64,000 bases of DNA from Didymella arachidicola (Eukaryota > Ascomycota > Dothideomycetes > Pleosporales > Didymellaceae), in the NCBI GenBank assembly GCA_016630955.3, contig CM049990.2:1550001-1614000 (forward strand), given 5' to 3'. The translations under genes and the position numbers were made by a program. Below the pieces are notes generated by a model. That model saw nothing but the letters and a program-made list of their open reading frames with translations, made no database searches and was not told the DNA's origin. Shown here piece after piece: positions 1 to 10,903 of the stretch (position 1 is the stretch's first letter; each line of letters opens with the position of its first letter).

Positions 1-71
1 GCGACGTCAGAATACCCCATCTGCGTCCGGAGTGCGCAGACTACACTTCACTCTATCGAGCGAGTGATAAA

Positions 72-524
72 ATGCCGGTACCAAACTGGTGGTGGGTCCT
101 GCCGCTCAACATTTTGCCTTTTGTCTGTGCAAGCTTTAGCTTATTACGGACCGTGGTGGACTGTCTCCTTGTACGATGGGGACAGGGCTTGGGTTATGGC
201 GACAAGAACGCCAGCAACACTTGGGCATGGCCGGTATGCATGCCCCTCCGGGCGCTGTGGTTCTTGCCGTACATGACCATCAAGGCATTGATGGTGTACC
301 CGATTGCCTGTATGATGGATCGACCAATCAGTACCACATGGTCACATGCAATTCCGAAGACACAACGAGGAAGAAGCGACGATATCGAAATGCAAAGCGA
401 AGAAATGACAAGACTTGTCGATGATATGGACGGGGTAGAGGAAGCAGAAGAACGGTCAAACGGTCCGCCTGCTTACGACGAAGCAGTGCAACAAAGGGCC
501 CCTGAGGTAAAGGGGCCACAGTAG
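72..524 (+). CDS. Small membrane protein with PPxY motif (possibly 5' partial)
   Basis: From the ATG at 72 this encodes 150 aa. Two hydrophobic stretches (about residues 6-34 and 55-82) suggest two membrane helices, followed by an acidic, probably cytosolic tail. The tail carries PPAY at 132-135; PPxY is the motif known to bind WW domains of Rsp5/Nedd4-type ubiquitin ligases, so an adaptor or cargo role is possible but inferred. The frame stays open upstream to base 1, so this may be the last exon of a longer gene that begins outside the window. I do not recognise the family. Confidence 0.5.
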   Translation: MPVPNWWWVLPLNILPFVCASFSLLRTVVDCLLVRWGQGLGYGDKNASNTWAWPVCMPLRALWFLPYMTIKALMVYPIACMMDRPISTTWSHAIPKTQRGRSDDIEMQSEEMTRLVDDMDGVEEAEERSNGPPAYDEAVQQRAPEVKGPQ

Positions 525-1134
525 TGATAGAGTCATAAGTGACAAACCTCAGTCCGTGCTGCTCTCGAAGCGTGGTACCTTGCCTGTTGGTTGAACGCGT
601 GAAATCGACTTGGTGAGGAGGTTGACAGCATAGCTGGCTGGGATGATCTTCGAGTAAGCACTTCAGAGTTGTACAGTGTTTGAACTCAACGAGTTCCACT
701 GTGGTATTAGGCATAAGTAGTGTAGGTGGGTGTTAGTACGGTATAGCAGATAAGTATAGTTAGCATACTAAAACTTTTACTACCTACACTACTTACGCCT
801 GATCCTACGGTGGGTGAATTGAACGTTCAGTGGCCTACGTGAAATGTCGCAATTGCCTGCTTGATGAACGTCATCCATTTTCGCCCTCACAATCTTTTCA
901 GAACCATCACGAAGCTGCAGATCAGACGCGAATGGCAACCCTACAAGTATCCACGTGCAGCGCGAGCCGCAGCTATCCGCCTTGACACTCGTACCTGCCT
1001 GTTCGTGACCAGAGTCAGGCTGAAGATAGAGCCGCGACTACCCCGCGCCTCGTTTAGATATACCCCACCACTGCGCTCGTCAAAGCTTTCCCTGCCTTAA
1101 TCACGCCATCGCCGCCAGACCCAAACCGCACATC
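525..1134. other. Intergenic region, upstream of sulfite oxidase
   Basis: No gene is supported here. The stretch holds the 709-800 foldback element (listed separately) and the presumed promoter and leader of the sulfite oxidase gene, which has its ATG at 1135. Confidence 0.5.
709..800. repeat. Foldback / MITE-like inverted repeat
   Basis: Two 19-bp arms face each other, 709-727 (AGGCATAAGTAGTGTAGGT) and the reverse complement of 782-800, with one mismatch (A versus G). They enclose a 54-bp A/T-rich spacer. This could be a short MITE remnant or a transcribed hairpin. No clear target-site duplication is visible at the edges. Confidence 0.55.
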
Positions 1135-2403
1135 ATGGTTCAGGTACGTACCCTTTTCGGACGCCTCTTCTATACAAATTACTATAAAAGGTATTTTGTT
1201 TACTGGTAAACACACGACTGACGTCACTAGCTCGATTACTCTGTCGAAAAGCCGCTCAATCGGGAGCCGGAACTCGACAAGCTTGTCTCAAGGTCCGTAG
1301 ATGGTCCTCCAGCTCGGTCAACGCCAACAAGATATGCCTCTGACATTCAATCTAGCTTCATAACAAAAGAAGGTGGTTATGACCGTAATCATGGGCCCAT
1401 CCCTCATCTCGATCCCACTACCCACCAAGTGTGCGTATACGGCTTGGTCAACAAAGAGCTCTCTTTACATGTCAAAGATCTGGAAGCACTCCCTCAACAC
1501 AGCGTGATATGCGCCTTACAATGCGCCGGTAATAGGCGCCACACCATGCGAACGAAACTCAAGGAAGTATCCGGTATTGACTGGTTCGATGGCGCCGTCA
1601 TGAACTGCAAGTGGACTGGACCACTACTGAAAGACGTCCTCGACAAAGCAGGCATCCGAGTCGAGCAAGACAAGTGGAAAGATGCACATGTCGCGTTCTC
1701 CTGTTTCCAGACGCCGACCCAGGACGATGAGTACTACGGTGCCAGCATACCGTTGTCACGGGCGATGGACCCCAAGAGCTCGATTATCATAGCACTTCAA
1801 ATGAACGACAAGCCTCTGCCTCCTAACCATGGCGCACCAGTCAGAGTTGTCACGCCAGGTATAGCTGGTGCAAGGAGCGTGAAGTGGCTGGACCGTATCA
1901 CAGTGCAAATGTGCGAGAGCAGCAGCTACTACCAGCAGCACGACTATAAGATCCTCCCACCGGAAGCAGACTGTAAGGAGAAGGCAGAAGAGTGGTGGGG
2001 CAAAGTCGGCGCCCTTCAAGACATGCCTATCAACAGCGTAATCGGCGTGCCTAAGACCGGAACAAAGGTTCAACGGGATGCAGACGGCACGATACAGGTG
2101 AAAGGCTACGCTTTGCCCAGCGGCTCTGATGGGCCCATCACCAAAGTCGAAGTCAGCACTGACGGAGGCGAGACTTGGGTGGATGCAGACTTGGACCAGA
2201 GTCATGATCACAAGGACGCCGACTTGAAGTGGGCATGGGCCTTATGGAACGCGAGGGTCAAGGTCGAGAAAGGCAGAAACATTACCATTTACAGCAAAGC
2301 GACTGACAGCAGCGGGCAGACGCAGCAAAAGAGCGTCGAGTGGAACTTTAGAGGGGTTGGCTACAACGCCTGGGGCGAGGCATCAGACATCGAAGTGATT
2401 TAG
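1135..2403 (+). CDS. Sulfite oxidase-family molybdopterin enzyme, no haem domain
   Basis: Exons are 1135-1143 (only Met-Val-Gln) and 1231-2403, with an 87-bp phase-0 intron starting GTACGT. The product is 393 aa. The oxidoreductase molybdopterin domain covers about residues 50-250, and the Mo-liganding cysteine is C101 in the motif ALQCAGNRR. The C-terminal third matches the Mo-cofactor dimerisation domain (motif TKVEVSTDGGETW). The family oxidises sulfite to sulfate, or uses related substrates, with molybdenum cofactor. There is no cytochrome b5 haem domain and no mitochondrial presequence, as in plant peroxisomal sulfite oxidase, but no C-terminal SKL-type signal either (it ends in EVI). 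The substrate is inferred from the family. Confidence 0.88.
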
Positions 2404-2551
2404 CGTCCCCGATCGCAGTCATGACAGTATAATTGAGACAGAGATATTAGACAGACTCTTTTCGCATCATGCGGCATTGCTGTTATCTTAGAAACCATCC
2501 ATGCTAATGTTCATAAATCATGATCTATCCCCAAGCACCGAGTCCGGCCCA

Positions 2552-3130
2552 TCACAAACCCAAGCTCTTCTTAACGTTTTGCCGCACAACCTTCTCGTAC
2601 TCTTCCCTTTTGTTTCTCCACATCTTCGCCGCATCGATGTTTGCAGGACTCTCGTCGTTCGGCTCGGCCAGCATGGACATAACGCTTATGAGGATCTTCT
2701 CCACGCTCTGAATCGGCGACCACCGCTCGGACGCTTGCTCGTACTGGTGCGGGTCGTCACCGGGAGGGTGCAGGATCGATATGCATACTTCGCCATTATT
2801 GTACACTGGTATTGTCAGCCCTCAAAATGCACATACTTCTGCCCTTTTGCCCGTCACCTTAGACCAGAACTTGCAGGCGCACGTACCGTTGGGATGCCAC
2901 ATATCTGTCAGGAACTTCATCTTGGGCGGCGCAAGGGGATAGTCCTTTGGAAACTTGAGCTCGGCAGGGAATACGCCGCCTTCGAAAGGTGTGCCTTCTG
3001 GCCCTTGGATAAGGGCTTCCCACAAGAACATGTCATCCTCGGTGACAGGGCCGGCTGTGATGCCTTCTGGTGGATCAGAGGAGAGAGATTTGTACTCCTT
3101 GAAGAGGCGCTTTGCGGCAGGGTTCGACAT
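2552..3130 (-). CDS. UBC7: Ubiquitin-conjugating enzyme E2, Ubc7/UBE2G type
   Basis: Exons, in minus-strand order, are 3130-2887 and 2805-2552, with an 81-bp intron (2886-2806, GTACGT...CAG). The product is 165 aa, the same length as yeast Ubc7. The catalytic cysteine is C89 in the motif GEVCISIL. It is followed by the acidic loop insertion HPPGDDPHQYEQ, which is known to mark the Ubc7/Cdc34 class. The family transfers ubiquitin to substrates of ER-associated degradation, working with Cue1 and the Hrd1/Doa10 ligases. The exon join restores the conserved stretch WHPNVYNNGEVC across the splice site. Confidence 0.95.
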
Positions 3131-4704
3131 GGTGGTGGTTCTGCGGTTGCGCGCGGTAAGTGATTACGGCGGGGTTGCGGACTTGCGTATCGTGGGTCGT
3201 ATGTGCGTTGTACAGGTCTGGGCGCGCTATGTGTCGGTTTACAGATTTGGTAATGTACTTTGTGAGGGTTTGAATACGCTTTCTGTTTGGTTGCTCTAGA
3301 AATATTGTTGCTCTAGTTGAACTGCTTTGCATGGCACCCATACGTCGGCTTTCGGCAGCTGTCGGTAGCGTGAAGCACAGGCCACGAATGACATAATGAA
3401 ACCTCCGGACGCGTCTGCTACGCGTCTACCCAGGCGCCTGTGAACGATTCCTCCCCTATACCTCTCAAAATCGTATCAATTCAGAATCTAGCGGACATTG
3501 CAGTCATTGCAAACTGCGCACATCTAAATTTGATATTGTCGACAGACCAACCATAGAACCCACAGAAAAGAACCTTCTCAGCTTACGCACAGTGACCGTT
3601 TGTTGCAAAATGCTACAAGGTCGTCGCAATTGAGCAGTATTGCATGAAGCTTACAACGAAGCTCAAGGGCTCTCAATGCATAGGCATTGAAATTCTTCGC
3701 TTACTCAGCCCAGTCTCAAAAGCCACTGAACCCGATGGACATACTGACCATGAAGAGACGGGCAAAGAAGCGATGGATCCAGAATCACCTTAATCTACAG
3801 AGTTGGATGTAACGATTGGCGAACCTATCTTCACGTGGGTCCGAGGTGGACATCGCAGCAGAATGAACGACCCTCGTATACTGAACCAGCTTACCGTCAC
3901 CTCTGCTGCAAGAATCTAAGGGCAGACCTCTATCGATTCTGGGGATGTTGCACTCTTTCCAAGATGATTCGCATTGCTTCCAGGTTATCATTAGCCGTCG
4001 TCACAAGCATCACAGACTCACCTGGTGAGTTTGGTTTGTGCAGAATAACAGTAGTTTGCGCACCCTACAGGCTTCTATTCGATACCAGAGAGAATTTCGA
4101 GAGACTTATGCAGACCTCGTTGAACAGCATGTCCGATCAGCGGTGATACTGGGCTCAACGAACTGAGAGAGGACGAGCCTGACGCAGGCTCCTCACCCAC
4201 TCCAGCAGATTTGAAGGTTGACTTCAAGTCTGCAAGCGGAAGGGGAAGGCGCGGGACATTCGCTAAGAGACGTGCGCGAGAGCGAGGCAAGCGTGTACAA
4301 GCTAACCTTGAAGCATCTGCGTCCCCTAATGCAATCCTTTCGAGAACATCGTCACACGACAGGACTGCATTAGCAGCCCTCGGTGCCGGAAGGATCAGCA
4401 CCCTAATAACATTTACCCTGCTTTGAGATATGATCAAGCTGCCAGTCATACGATTGCTGTCTATAGTGTCATGTGCCAAGCGCGACTGTCCAATCTTGCC
4501 CCTGGGACTCAATTCCCGCAGTCTCGGCAAGCCTGGCTTTCTTTCGCAAATTGAGGGTGAGCATTGCTCAGTCCATGTAGACTGACCGAAGACGACTGAC
4601 GGTCATCTGAACGGGTCTTTGAGAGCAATGATCAGAAACAGGTCGGAATTCGTTGCAGGTCTGTATCCACACAGGAGGTTAACAATTACTTATTATTCTT
4701 TTAT
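3131..4704. other. Intergenic region upstream of UBC7
   Basis: No ORF here has convincing protein character. Short open stretches between about 3900 and 4430 change frame and could be an eroded gene, but I cannot name a family or find consistent splice sites. UBC7 is transcribed away from this region and ribokinase ends at 4705, so it includes the UBC7 promoter. Confidence 0.4.
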
Positions 4705-5788
4705 CTATGCCTCAGGTACTTCGTTGGCCCAAGGAATACTGGATTGGGCGCCCGCCTTCTGTACAGTTATGGATGCAGCCCGGTTGGCATGGGCAATAGC
4801 TGCATCAAGATCAAAATCGGCACCCTGGGAGATTGATTTCCAGTGCGCAACAGCAACAGTGTAAGCGCCTGCAAAAGTGTCGCCAGCAGCTGTGGTATCG
4901 ACTACCTTGACCTTTCGTGCTGGTACTATGCGGCCGTTCTTTGACTCGGCTTGTTGTTTGGCGGTATGGTAGAAGACACCCTGTGTTCAGCTGTTAGTGC
5001 ACCGCGTTTGAGACCAGAGACGCTGCTACATACCTCGCCTCCAAGAGTTATGATGACGTTCTGCACACCACGTGAGATGAAGATAGCTGCAACCTCGTCC
5101 CAGGAGGTTGGATTCTCAACACCAGAGAGGATCGCAGCCTCGGTCTCATTCACGATCAGATGGCCAAGTCCTTCGTATGCTTCTGCAGGAAGTGGGATCG
5201 CTGGCGCTGGGTTAATGATTGTCTCGACGCCCTTTTGACGCGCGGTCTTCATGTTGTGGAGAACCTCGTACCGATCAGCCATGTGTACAGCGTCTGTTAG
5301 TGAACATCAATACGTACGACATCCAAGGGAAGCTCAAGTTGAAACAAAGCAACACTAGCATCATCGTCGACCAGATCTTGTGCTTCAACATCATAGTTGG
5401 CTCCAGGGCAAAACATGATCCTGTTCTCCCCGGTGCTTGTCTCGACAGTGATGACAGCAACCCCTGTCTTCTTCCCCTTAAGTATCCTGACGGCATCCGT
5501 CTTCAAGCCATCCTTCTGCAGACTCTTTAGAAAGCCCTCATGGAATTCGTCATCTCCAACAGCGCCGACCATGCGGACCTCGATGTCAGATGCCTTGCCC
5601 TCAGACGCTTGCTCCTGCGTACGGGATAGACGCGCGCACGCGACTGCTTGATTAGCGCCTTTTCCTCCGTAACCAATGTTGAAGGATTCGCTGGTCAGTG
5701 TCTCGCCCGCCACCGGCACGCGAGCAGTGCGGGTGACAAGATCGACGTTGAGGGACCCAATGACCGAGATGACTGCTTTCGAACTCAT
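4705..5788 (-). CDS. RBK1: Ribokinase (PfkB family)
   Basis: Three exons in minus-strand order: 5788-5318, 5264-5034 and 4980-4705. Both introns are 53 bp, and the first contains a CTAAC branch-like site. The product is 325 aa. Ribokinase phosphorylates D-ribose to ribose-5-phosphate using ATP. PfkB signatures are present: SLNVDLV near the N-terminus, the sugar-binding GYGGKGANQAVA at about residues 39-50, INPAPA, and the anion hole/catalytic motif DTTAAGDTF with Asp at about 268. The motif reads AAGD rather than the usual GAGD, a common variant. All three exons are in frame and together give full family length. Confidence 0.93.
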
Positions 5789-6122
5789 TTTGCTATTGTG
5801 GGGAAGACGATCGAGGTGGGATGGCAGAACAAATTTGGGGCTCTTCCAGTAGCGTAAACCAACCGGGGTAGCGCAGCCGACACGTCGGGTAACCGCGCAT
5901 CAGCACCCCGGAAAAAACTCTCGCCCTTCCCGACAGCGACAGCAATGATGAACCCAACTGTCGCTACAGTCACGATCCCCAGATCAGAATATGTGAGATG
6001 ATGTTATTGGACCGCTCTGAGAGCGAAGCATGGATGACGTCACTTTGAGAAAAAATCCATAATGATATTGAGGCTTGGTCATATCCATCACCCTACAGCA
6101 ATCTTCGTGTAAGGACCAGATT
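5789..6122. other. Intergenic region upstream of ribokinase
   Basis: I see no gene. This is the likely ribokinase promoter plus the 3' region of the small ORF ending at 6123. Confidence 0.4.
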
Positions 6123-6362
6123 TCATTTCTTCACCTCGACAACACTCGTATTGCCATTAGCTCCTGCACCGGGTCCGCCCTTCACACCGACGGCAACCTG
6201 GACCTCGAAACCCCATCGCTTTGTGCGCTCCTCGGCTAAGTTCGCAGCCTCTTGCTCGAGCTGACTTGCAGCCTCTGCGAGCTTTCCACCGACTGCTGTG
6301 AGCTCACCGCCCAGCTTGGCGAGCTCCGCGGCGAGCGCGAGGAGGTTGTCTGGCGTTGTCAT
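6123..6362 (-). CDS. Small Ala/Glu-rich helical protein, unknown
   Basis: A single-exon 79-aa ORF. Residues 5-50 are rich in Ala, Leu and Glu and should form an amphipathic helix or coiled coil. The tail is Gly-rich and ends in VVEVKK. I do not recognise the family. The biased, non-random composition and the ATG start favour a real small gene, but size alone leaves it uncertain. Confidence 0.45.
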   Translation of the reverse strand: MTTPDNLLALAAELAKLGGELTAVGGKLAEAASQLEQEAANLAEERTKRWGFEVQVAVGVKGGPGAGANGNTSVVEVKK

Positions 6363-7007
6363 TGTGCTTCGCCAAGAGCCGAAAGTCGATGAGCGTTGAA
6401 AGATGCGTGTTCTTTTGCCTCAAGAAGCTGAACTGTTTCGATTCGACGGGGGGTGGTCTGGAAAAGATGCGTAGGCACTGGAGTCAAGGTCGATCGAAGT
6501 AAAAAGAGAGGCTTGTGCTTCTTGTGAACTGATGTTGCTGGACATTTGGGCGCTCCATTAGGTTGCACTCATGGAAGTGCTGGGCGTTTGTGTGGTAGTG
6601 TCACACTATGAGCTCCACAGCTATGCGAATGATTAACAGTTACAGAATGCGGTTGCAAACCAAAATCCGTGGCATAAACAGGCCATTGAATGAAAATTCT
6701 CACTCGTATCGCGGTACGAGACTGGACGCTTCGCCTATGATCAGGAAGACGAGCTACATGAGAGATCATTTGCCTATCGTGGAAAGAATCGCGCCTGGAG
6801 CGAGGGAAAGTGAGGTCCCAACAGTCACGGTAACGCTGTGATCTTTGCCTTGAACGAGATTAGCCAACATGAGAGTCAAGATCGTTACTGATGACGATGG
6901 CCTCACATCCTTTGCAAAGCCTCTCTTGTGTTCTTCTCTGGAGTAAACATATGACACACGCGATCTTTGTTGCGTCTGGGAAGCAACGACCTCGATTTCT
7001 CAAGGTT
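6363..7007. other. Intergenic region
   Basis: No supported gene. A minus-strand ORF of 63 codons (6957-6766) might be a second exon of the small gene at 7008-7259, but I found no convincing splice pair. Confidence 0.3.
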
Positions 7008-7259
7008 TCATTTCTCTACGTTATTCATCTCTGTGACTTTATTCACCATGTCCTCGATCTCTGCGTCATCCACATTCATCAATGCGATCCGTCTGCGCAC
7101 ATCTGCAACCCTTAACTTGATGTCTTCGAGCATCTGCTCCTTCTCGTGTGGCTTCGCAGGTGGTAGCGTACGTGAGGGTGCGTGCGTTGAGGCCATTCCA
7201 CGCAATAATGCAGGGTGCATGTAGCAAAGCGTTGGCAAGCCGGTTTGCGGTATAGCCAT
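7008..7259 (-). CDS. Small charged helical protein, unknown
   Basis: From the ATG at 7259 the ORF gives 83 aa. The C-terminal half (motif EKEQMLEDIKLRVADVRRRI) is strongly charged and heptad-like, consistent with a short coiled coil. No family is recognised. It could be one exon of a longer gene running toward 6766. Called on composition only. Confidence 0.35.
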   Translation of the reverse strand: MAIPQTGLPTLCYMHPALLRGMASTHAPSRTLPPAKPHEKEQMLEDIKLRVADVRRRIALMNVDDAEIEDMVNKVTEMNNVEK

Positions 7260-7399
7260 GGCGCTCAAGAGGTCTCCTAGTCATGTCAGGGAGGACATGT
7301 TGTTTGTAGGTCAAATCATTCACAATAGTATAGTGAAACTACGTTCTTTGTATGAACAATCCTTCTGGGTAGCTGAGTTCACGTTGTGTCCATTAACAC

Positions 7400-8626
7400 T
7401 CATGTCTTCGAGTCGTCTCGCATCTGTTGCAGCTCGGACAACACCCGGTCCTTGTCCCATGCATCCTTCAAACCCTTCATGACTATGTCTTGCTCACTTC
7501 CCGGTGCCATTCCTGCTGTTGCCGGAACTCTCTTGTCCAGGTTGGTTGGAAATGGGTAGCCCTCCGCGAGGTTGTTGACAAAAGCCTTGACTTCCTCACT
7601 CACACCATCTCTCTTGTATTTATCCATAAGCAAGTTCCATGATCGCTCCACCAAAGGTTGACTGTCGATTGTCTCCATTGGCTTGCCAAACGCACTTGAG
7701 ATCTGAAGAAGGTTGGCAGAGCGCTGTATGTTGGCAGAAGTATTGGAGCCCGCAGCATGGAAGAGAGCGGGATTAAAGAACAGTCCATCACCTTTTTCTA
7801 GGGGCACGCTGACGTAATTCTCAAGGAAATAATCCTGAAACTCTTTGATCCGGTACGCCATGTAGCCTTCCTCGAACTTCTGACTAAAAGGCAGCAGCCT
7901 TGTCGGCCCTGACTCGAGTGGCATATCGCTGTGTGCAACCGCACCTTGAAGCGTAAGGAACTGGCTTGCAACTTGTAGAGCCTTAGGGAACTTCTCGCAT
8001 GATTCCGCACTCTGAAAGCCGATATGGTAGTCTCGGTGACTGATCTGGGCTGCGCCACCTGGTCGTACAACGTTGACCTGCGCGGTCAAGCGGTGGTGCG
8101 GACCGAGCCATGCCGATGCTATGAGCGGCAGCCATGGGTTTGAGTAGTATTCTAGGAAACTCGACGGATCTGCGAGGCAGTGCTTCGAGAAGGAGTTCCA
8201 AATCCGTGAGTTTGAGCCAGAGGCGGCGAAGTGATCACCTTTCTTGTCTGACCTCTGCTCCTCTTGTTCGATGATGGAGGAAAACACATCGTTCACCTCA
8301 TCGATCAGCTCGAGATCGGTGTACATTTTTTTCGTCGCAAAAACGCCTGGCCCATGCAGCAGGATGTGGTACCACTCGTCCTGGAGCGCTGATAGTTGCT
8401 CGGCGCTGTGTGAAGTGAATCCTGACAAGTCGTATATGGGAACGTTTCCGATGGTCTCTTTGGCGAGCGGGTAGTGAATTGTAACCGATTTGGTCGTCAA
8501 CGCTTTGAAGTCGCTCAATGACGGGGGTTGGTTCGTCAAGAATACTCGTGGCGTGATCGGAGGCGTAATTGCGTTGCCATTACCAACGGCCTGTGGTCTG
8601 GACGATTGATTCATTGTGATGCCCAT
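7400..8626 (-). CDS. Phytanoyl-CoA dioxygenase-like Fe(II)/2-oxoglutarate oxygenase
   Basis: A single exon of 408 aa; the start could also be M5. The PhyH fold ligands can be read directly: H197 and D199 in SHRDYH, H290 in NPALFHAAGSN and the 2-oxoglutarate-binding R302 in NIQRSANLL. Enzymes of this family hydroxylate substrates using Fe(II), O2 and 2-oxoglutarate. In fungi they act in fatty acyl or secondary metabolism, so the substrate cannot be assigned here. No biosynthetic core gene lies beside it, though a decayed P450 is 1.3 kb away. Confidence 0.88.
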   Translation of the reverse strand: MGITMNQSSRPQAVGNGNAITPPITPRVFLTNQPPSLSDFKALTTKSVTIHYPLAKETIGNVPIYDLSGFTSHSAEQLSALQDEWYHILLHGPGVFATKKMYTDLELIDEVNDVFSSIIEQEEQRSDKKGDHFAASGSNSRIWNSFSKHCLADPSSFLEYYSNPWLPLIASAWLGPHHRLTAQVNVVRPGGAAQISHRDYHIGFQSAESCEKFPKALQVASQFLTLQGAVAHSDMPLESGPTRLLPFSQKFEEGYMAYRIKEFQDYFLENYVSVPLEKGDGLFFNPALFHAAGSNTSANIQRSANLLQISSAFGKPMETIDSQPLVERSWNLLMDKYKRDGVSEEVKAFVNNLAEGYPFPTNLDKRVPATAGMAPGSEQDIVMKGLKDAWDKDRVLSELQQMRDDSKT

Positions 8627-9879
8627 TTCAATAAGACGGTATGTCCTGATAGTTGAAGTGCGCAGGATAATACGTCGATATCAAAATTCTTTTTGTCTCG
8701 GATCGAGGTCGTTGCGCGGGCAGTTACGCCCGCTCCAGAGTCGGACGTTTCTACCAAGAGCGTCCAAACGTTGGAAGTCAACCAAAGTAGCGGCGGGCTC
8801 TTGCTTCCCCGCAAAATTGATCAAGCGTGTGATCGGGGTCTAACGTCACGCTCATTACTACCCAGGATGAGCTTCAAGGAGCTCAGGTGGGGCTCTCGGC
8901 TTCAGCGGACTCTTGGCTCATATAGCCGGCCTGCGTTCACGCGTCCGTATCGCCACTATCGCTCATAGGACACAAGACTGTATACTTAGGTACAAAGTGC
9001 ATCCGTATTGCCTCTCCTGTAGTCCCGTTGACTGGATGCTGGCCGATAAGGGTACGCATTCAGTGTACCAAGGATGTCAGGTTGATCTGCGGGCAAAATC
9101 TCCGCGTAAAGTGGGGCACTTTAGCGTGAACCTCCAGCCTTACGGTTTGTACACTCATTCAGACAAATCATACTACAAGGGTGTAGTGTTCGTAGAACGA
9201 GGTGTCGTCCAAAGCCTCTGATATTAGTCGACTGCGCCATTACCCTTCCAAGGTTATGTGTGACCTTTACGGACTGCCCAGGTGGCCACTCTTGAGGCGA
9301 TGAAAACTTCCACAAAGCACAAAACATAAGGGCGCTTTCAAATTCTATTGGTTTACGCGAAAAATGTAAAGATTATCGATAGGAGGATCGCTACAGGTAT
9401 AGATCTCAAGTGTTTCGACTTTGTCCAAATCCTATCTTCCACACTGGCATTATGGCAGACAGGCGCAACTCTGGAGGTGGCCTTGTTCTTCGGAACCTCG
9501 GAGAAAATACAGTACTTTTGTACTGAGATGCTCCGTCTTCTCAAGCAAAGAGGGAGCGTTGAAAGCTTCGAAATCATAGCGTTCCTGATTGGGACGTCCA
9601 GAGGCTCTTCGACACGGTGCACCACTTCTTTGCTATGTCAAGATACGAATTTAACTAACCAGGAACAGAGTCGCAGTTCTTTGCTCTCCCGCTTGGAATC
9701 ATATAAATGCAAAACAACCCCCTATGCCAATCCCAATCGTGGCTACAGCTTCGTTGGCCGGGAGAATGTAGCTAACATGAGTGAGTATGAGCAAGGTCTT
9801 GGTCTTGAGAAGACTCATGACATCAAGGTCTACCTGCTCAAATCAGCACACGACTAAAGTTGACACCTGATTGGAAACA
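8627..9879. other. Intergenic region, possible gene remains
   Basis: No intact gene. This contains the PhyH-like promoter and, toward 9880, the stretch where the missing C-terminal part of the P450 relic would be expected. I cannot recognise the haem-binding Cys motif in any frame. A plus-strand ORF at 9348-9857 (169 codons) has no protein-like features that I trust. Confidence 0.35.
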
Positions 9880-10377
9880 CTAGACATAGTCAGCGCCCAA
9901 GACGAGCTTGTAGACAATATATGGGTACATTGACTGCTTTCGCGAATCCGACATTGAACCGCGCTGATTCGTGCCTTTCAAACAAGGCTTCCCGACCGCG
10001 CTGAGATATACCAATCAGGTGATCACGTCCATTGCGATGGTGTCTAGAGACATCGTCTTTGAGTTGTTCCATACTGCGTTGATGTCTTATGCAGAGGTGG
10101 CGACGTAGACTTTTTCGCCTGCGAGGGTCATGGCGAAGGGGCTGGTGCTGTGCTGAAAGTGATGGACGCTACGGGTCACGGTGGTGTTGAAGCCGTAAAG
10201 GACACTCAGTGCGTGACCTATGAAGGGGATCCTGTATGGAAGGTCTTCGGGCTCGTTAGGATGTAGGAGCGGTCGGAGTGTGAACTTCCATGTTGGCCAG
10301 ATGAGCATCGCGAGCACCAATGCGCCGACTATCTTGGAGGTGATCGAGTCGAGAAGGGCATCTATCTTAGCTGGATC
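9880..10377 (-). pseudogene. Truncated cytochrome P450 relic
   Basis: The minus-strand frame shows a P450 N-terminus: a membrane helix, then the hinge motif PEDLPYRIPFIGHALSVLYG, then GEKVYVATSA, as in CYP7/CYP8B-like fungal P450s. The frame is broken by TAA at 10089-10087 and TGA at 10017-10015. Past the first stop, coding-like sequence (ISQRGREALFERHESARFNVG) continues in another frame, so there is also a frameshift near 10020. The I-helix, ExxR and haem Cys motifs are absent. The N-terminal Met is also unclear: in frame, a TAA at 10386-10384 precedes it, though an upstream exon is possible. Confidence 0.75.
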
Positions 10378-10903
10378 TGTTCCTTAAAATCTCGTGTACG
10401 TATTTGTTGGAATGCACTCACGCTCTGTCCAGACGTACGTGGGAGTCCGGCGATGTGGAGTACTAGCAGGTGCTGACCGTAAGCTGCCAGGCCTCCTGCA
10501 CAAGTCTAGTAAAGCGGTCAATCGACCACGTTCTTGTAGGATCTAGAGATGGGTGATTATATTTTCCAAGAAGGCATATGCGACCGATCGCAGTACGGAA
10601 GGCGACTGGATCTGACATCTTTTTTGCGACACAAAGCACTCAGAATTGTCCTCAAAGAGCAGCGTGTTGCAGAGTCGCTTCGAGTCGGACATGAGGATGA
10701 AGCGAATACTCTGGTATTACAATTGTGTTGGATCAAAGCTACTATAAAGTAGAGGACCTACGAGCTCTGTAGCAATAGAACTTGGAAGGTATCGATCGCT
10801 AGGGCGTGAAAGTAGGTACAGCCCGCACAGCACAAAGGGCACTTTCCCATCGCCAAGATGCTTCTTGCCACCAGGAGCATTGCCAGATATTATAAAACTC
10901 CTT
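10378..10903. other. Intergenic region
   Basis: No gene supported. It lies upstream of the P450 relic and downstream of the membrane protein that ends at 10904. Confidence 0.4.

Noticed and set aside
3900..4430. Eroded gene in several frames
   Set aside because: Stop-free stretches of 40-70 codons are expected by chance, and no family or consistent splice pair supports them.
9185..9250. Possible tRNA-like sequence near GTCGACTGCGCCATTAC
   Set aside because: On the minus strand there is a weak D-loop-like part, but no matching acceptor stem or proper GGTTCGA B box.
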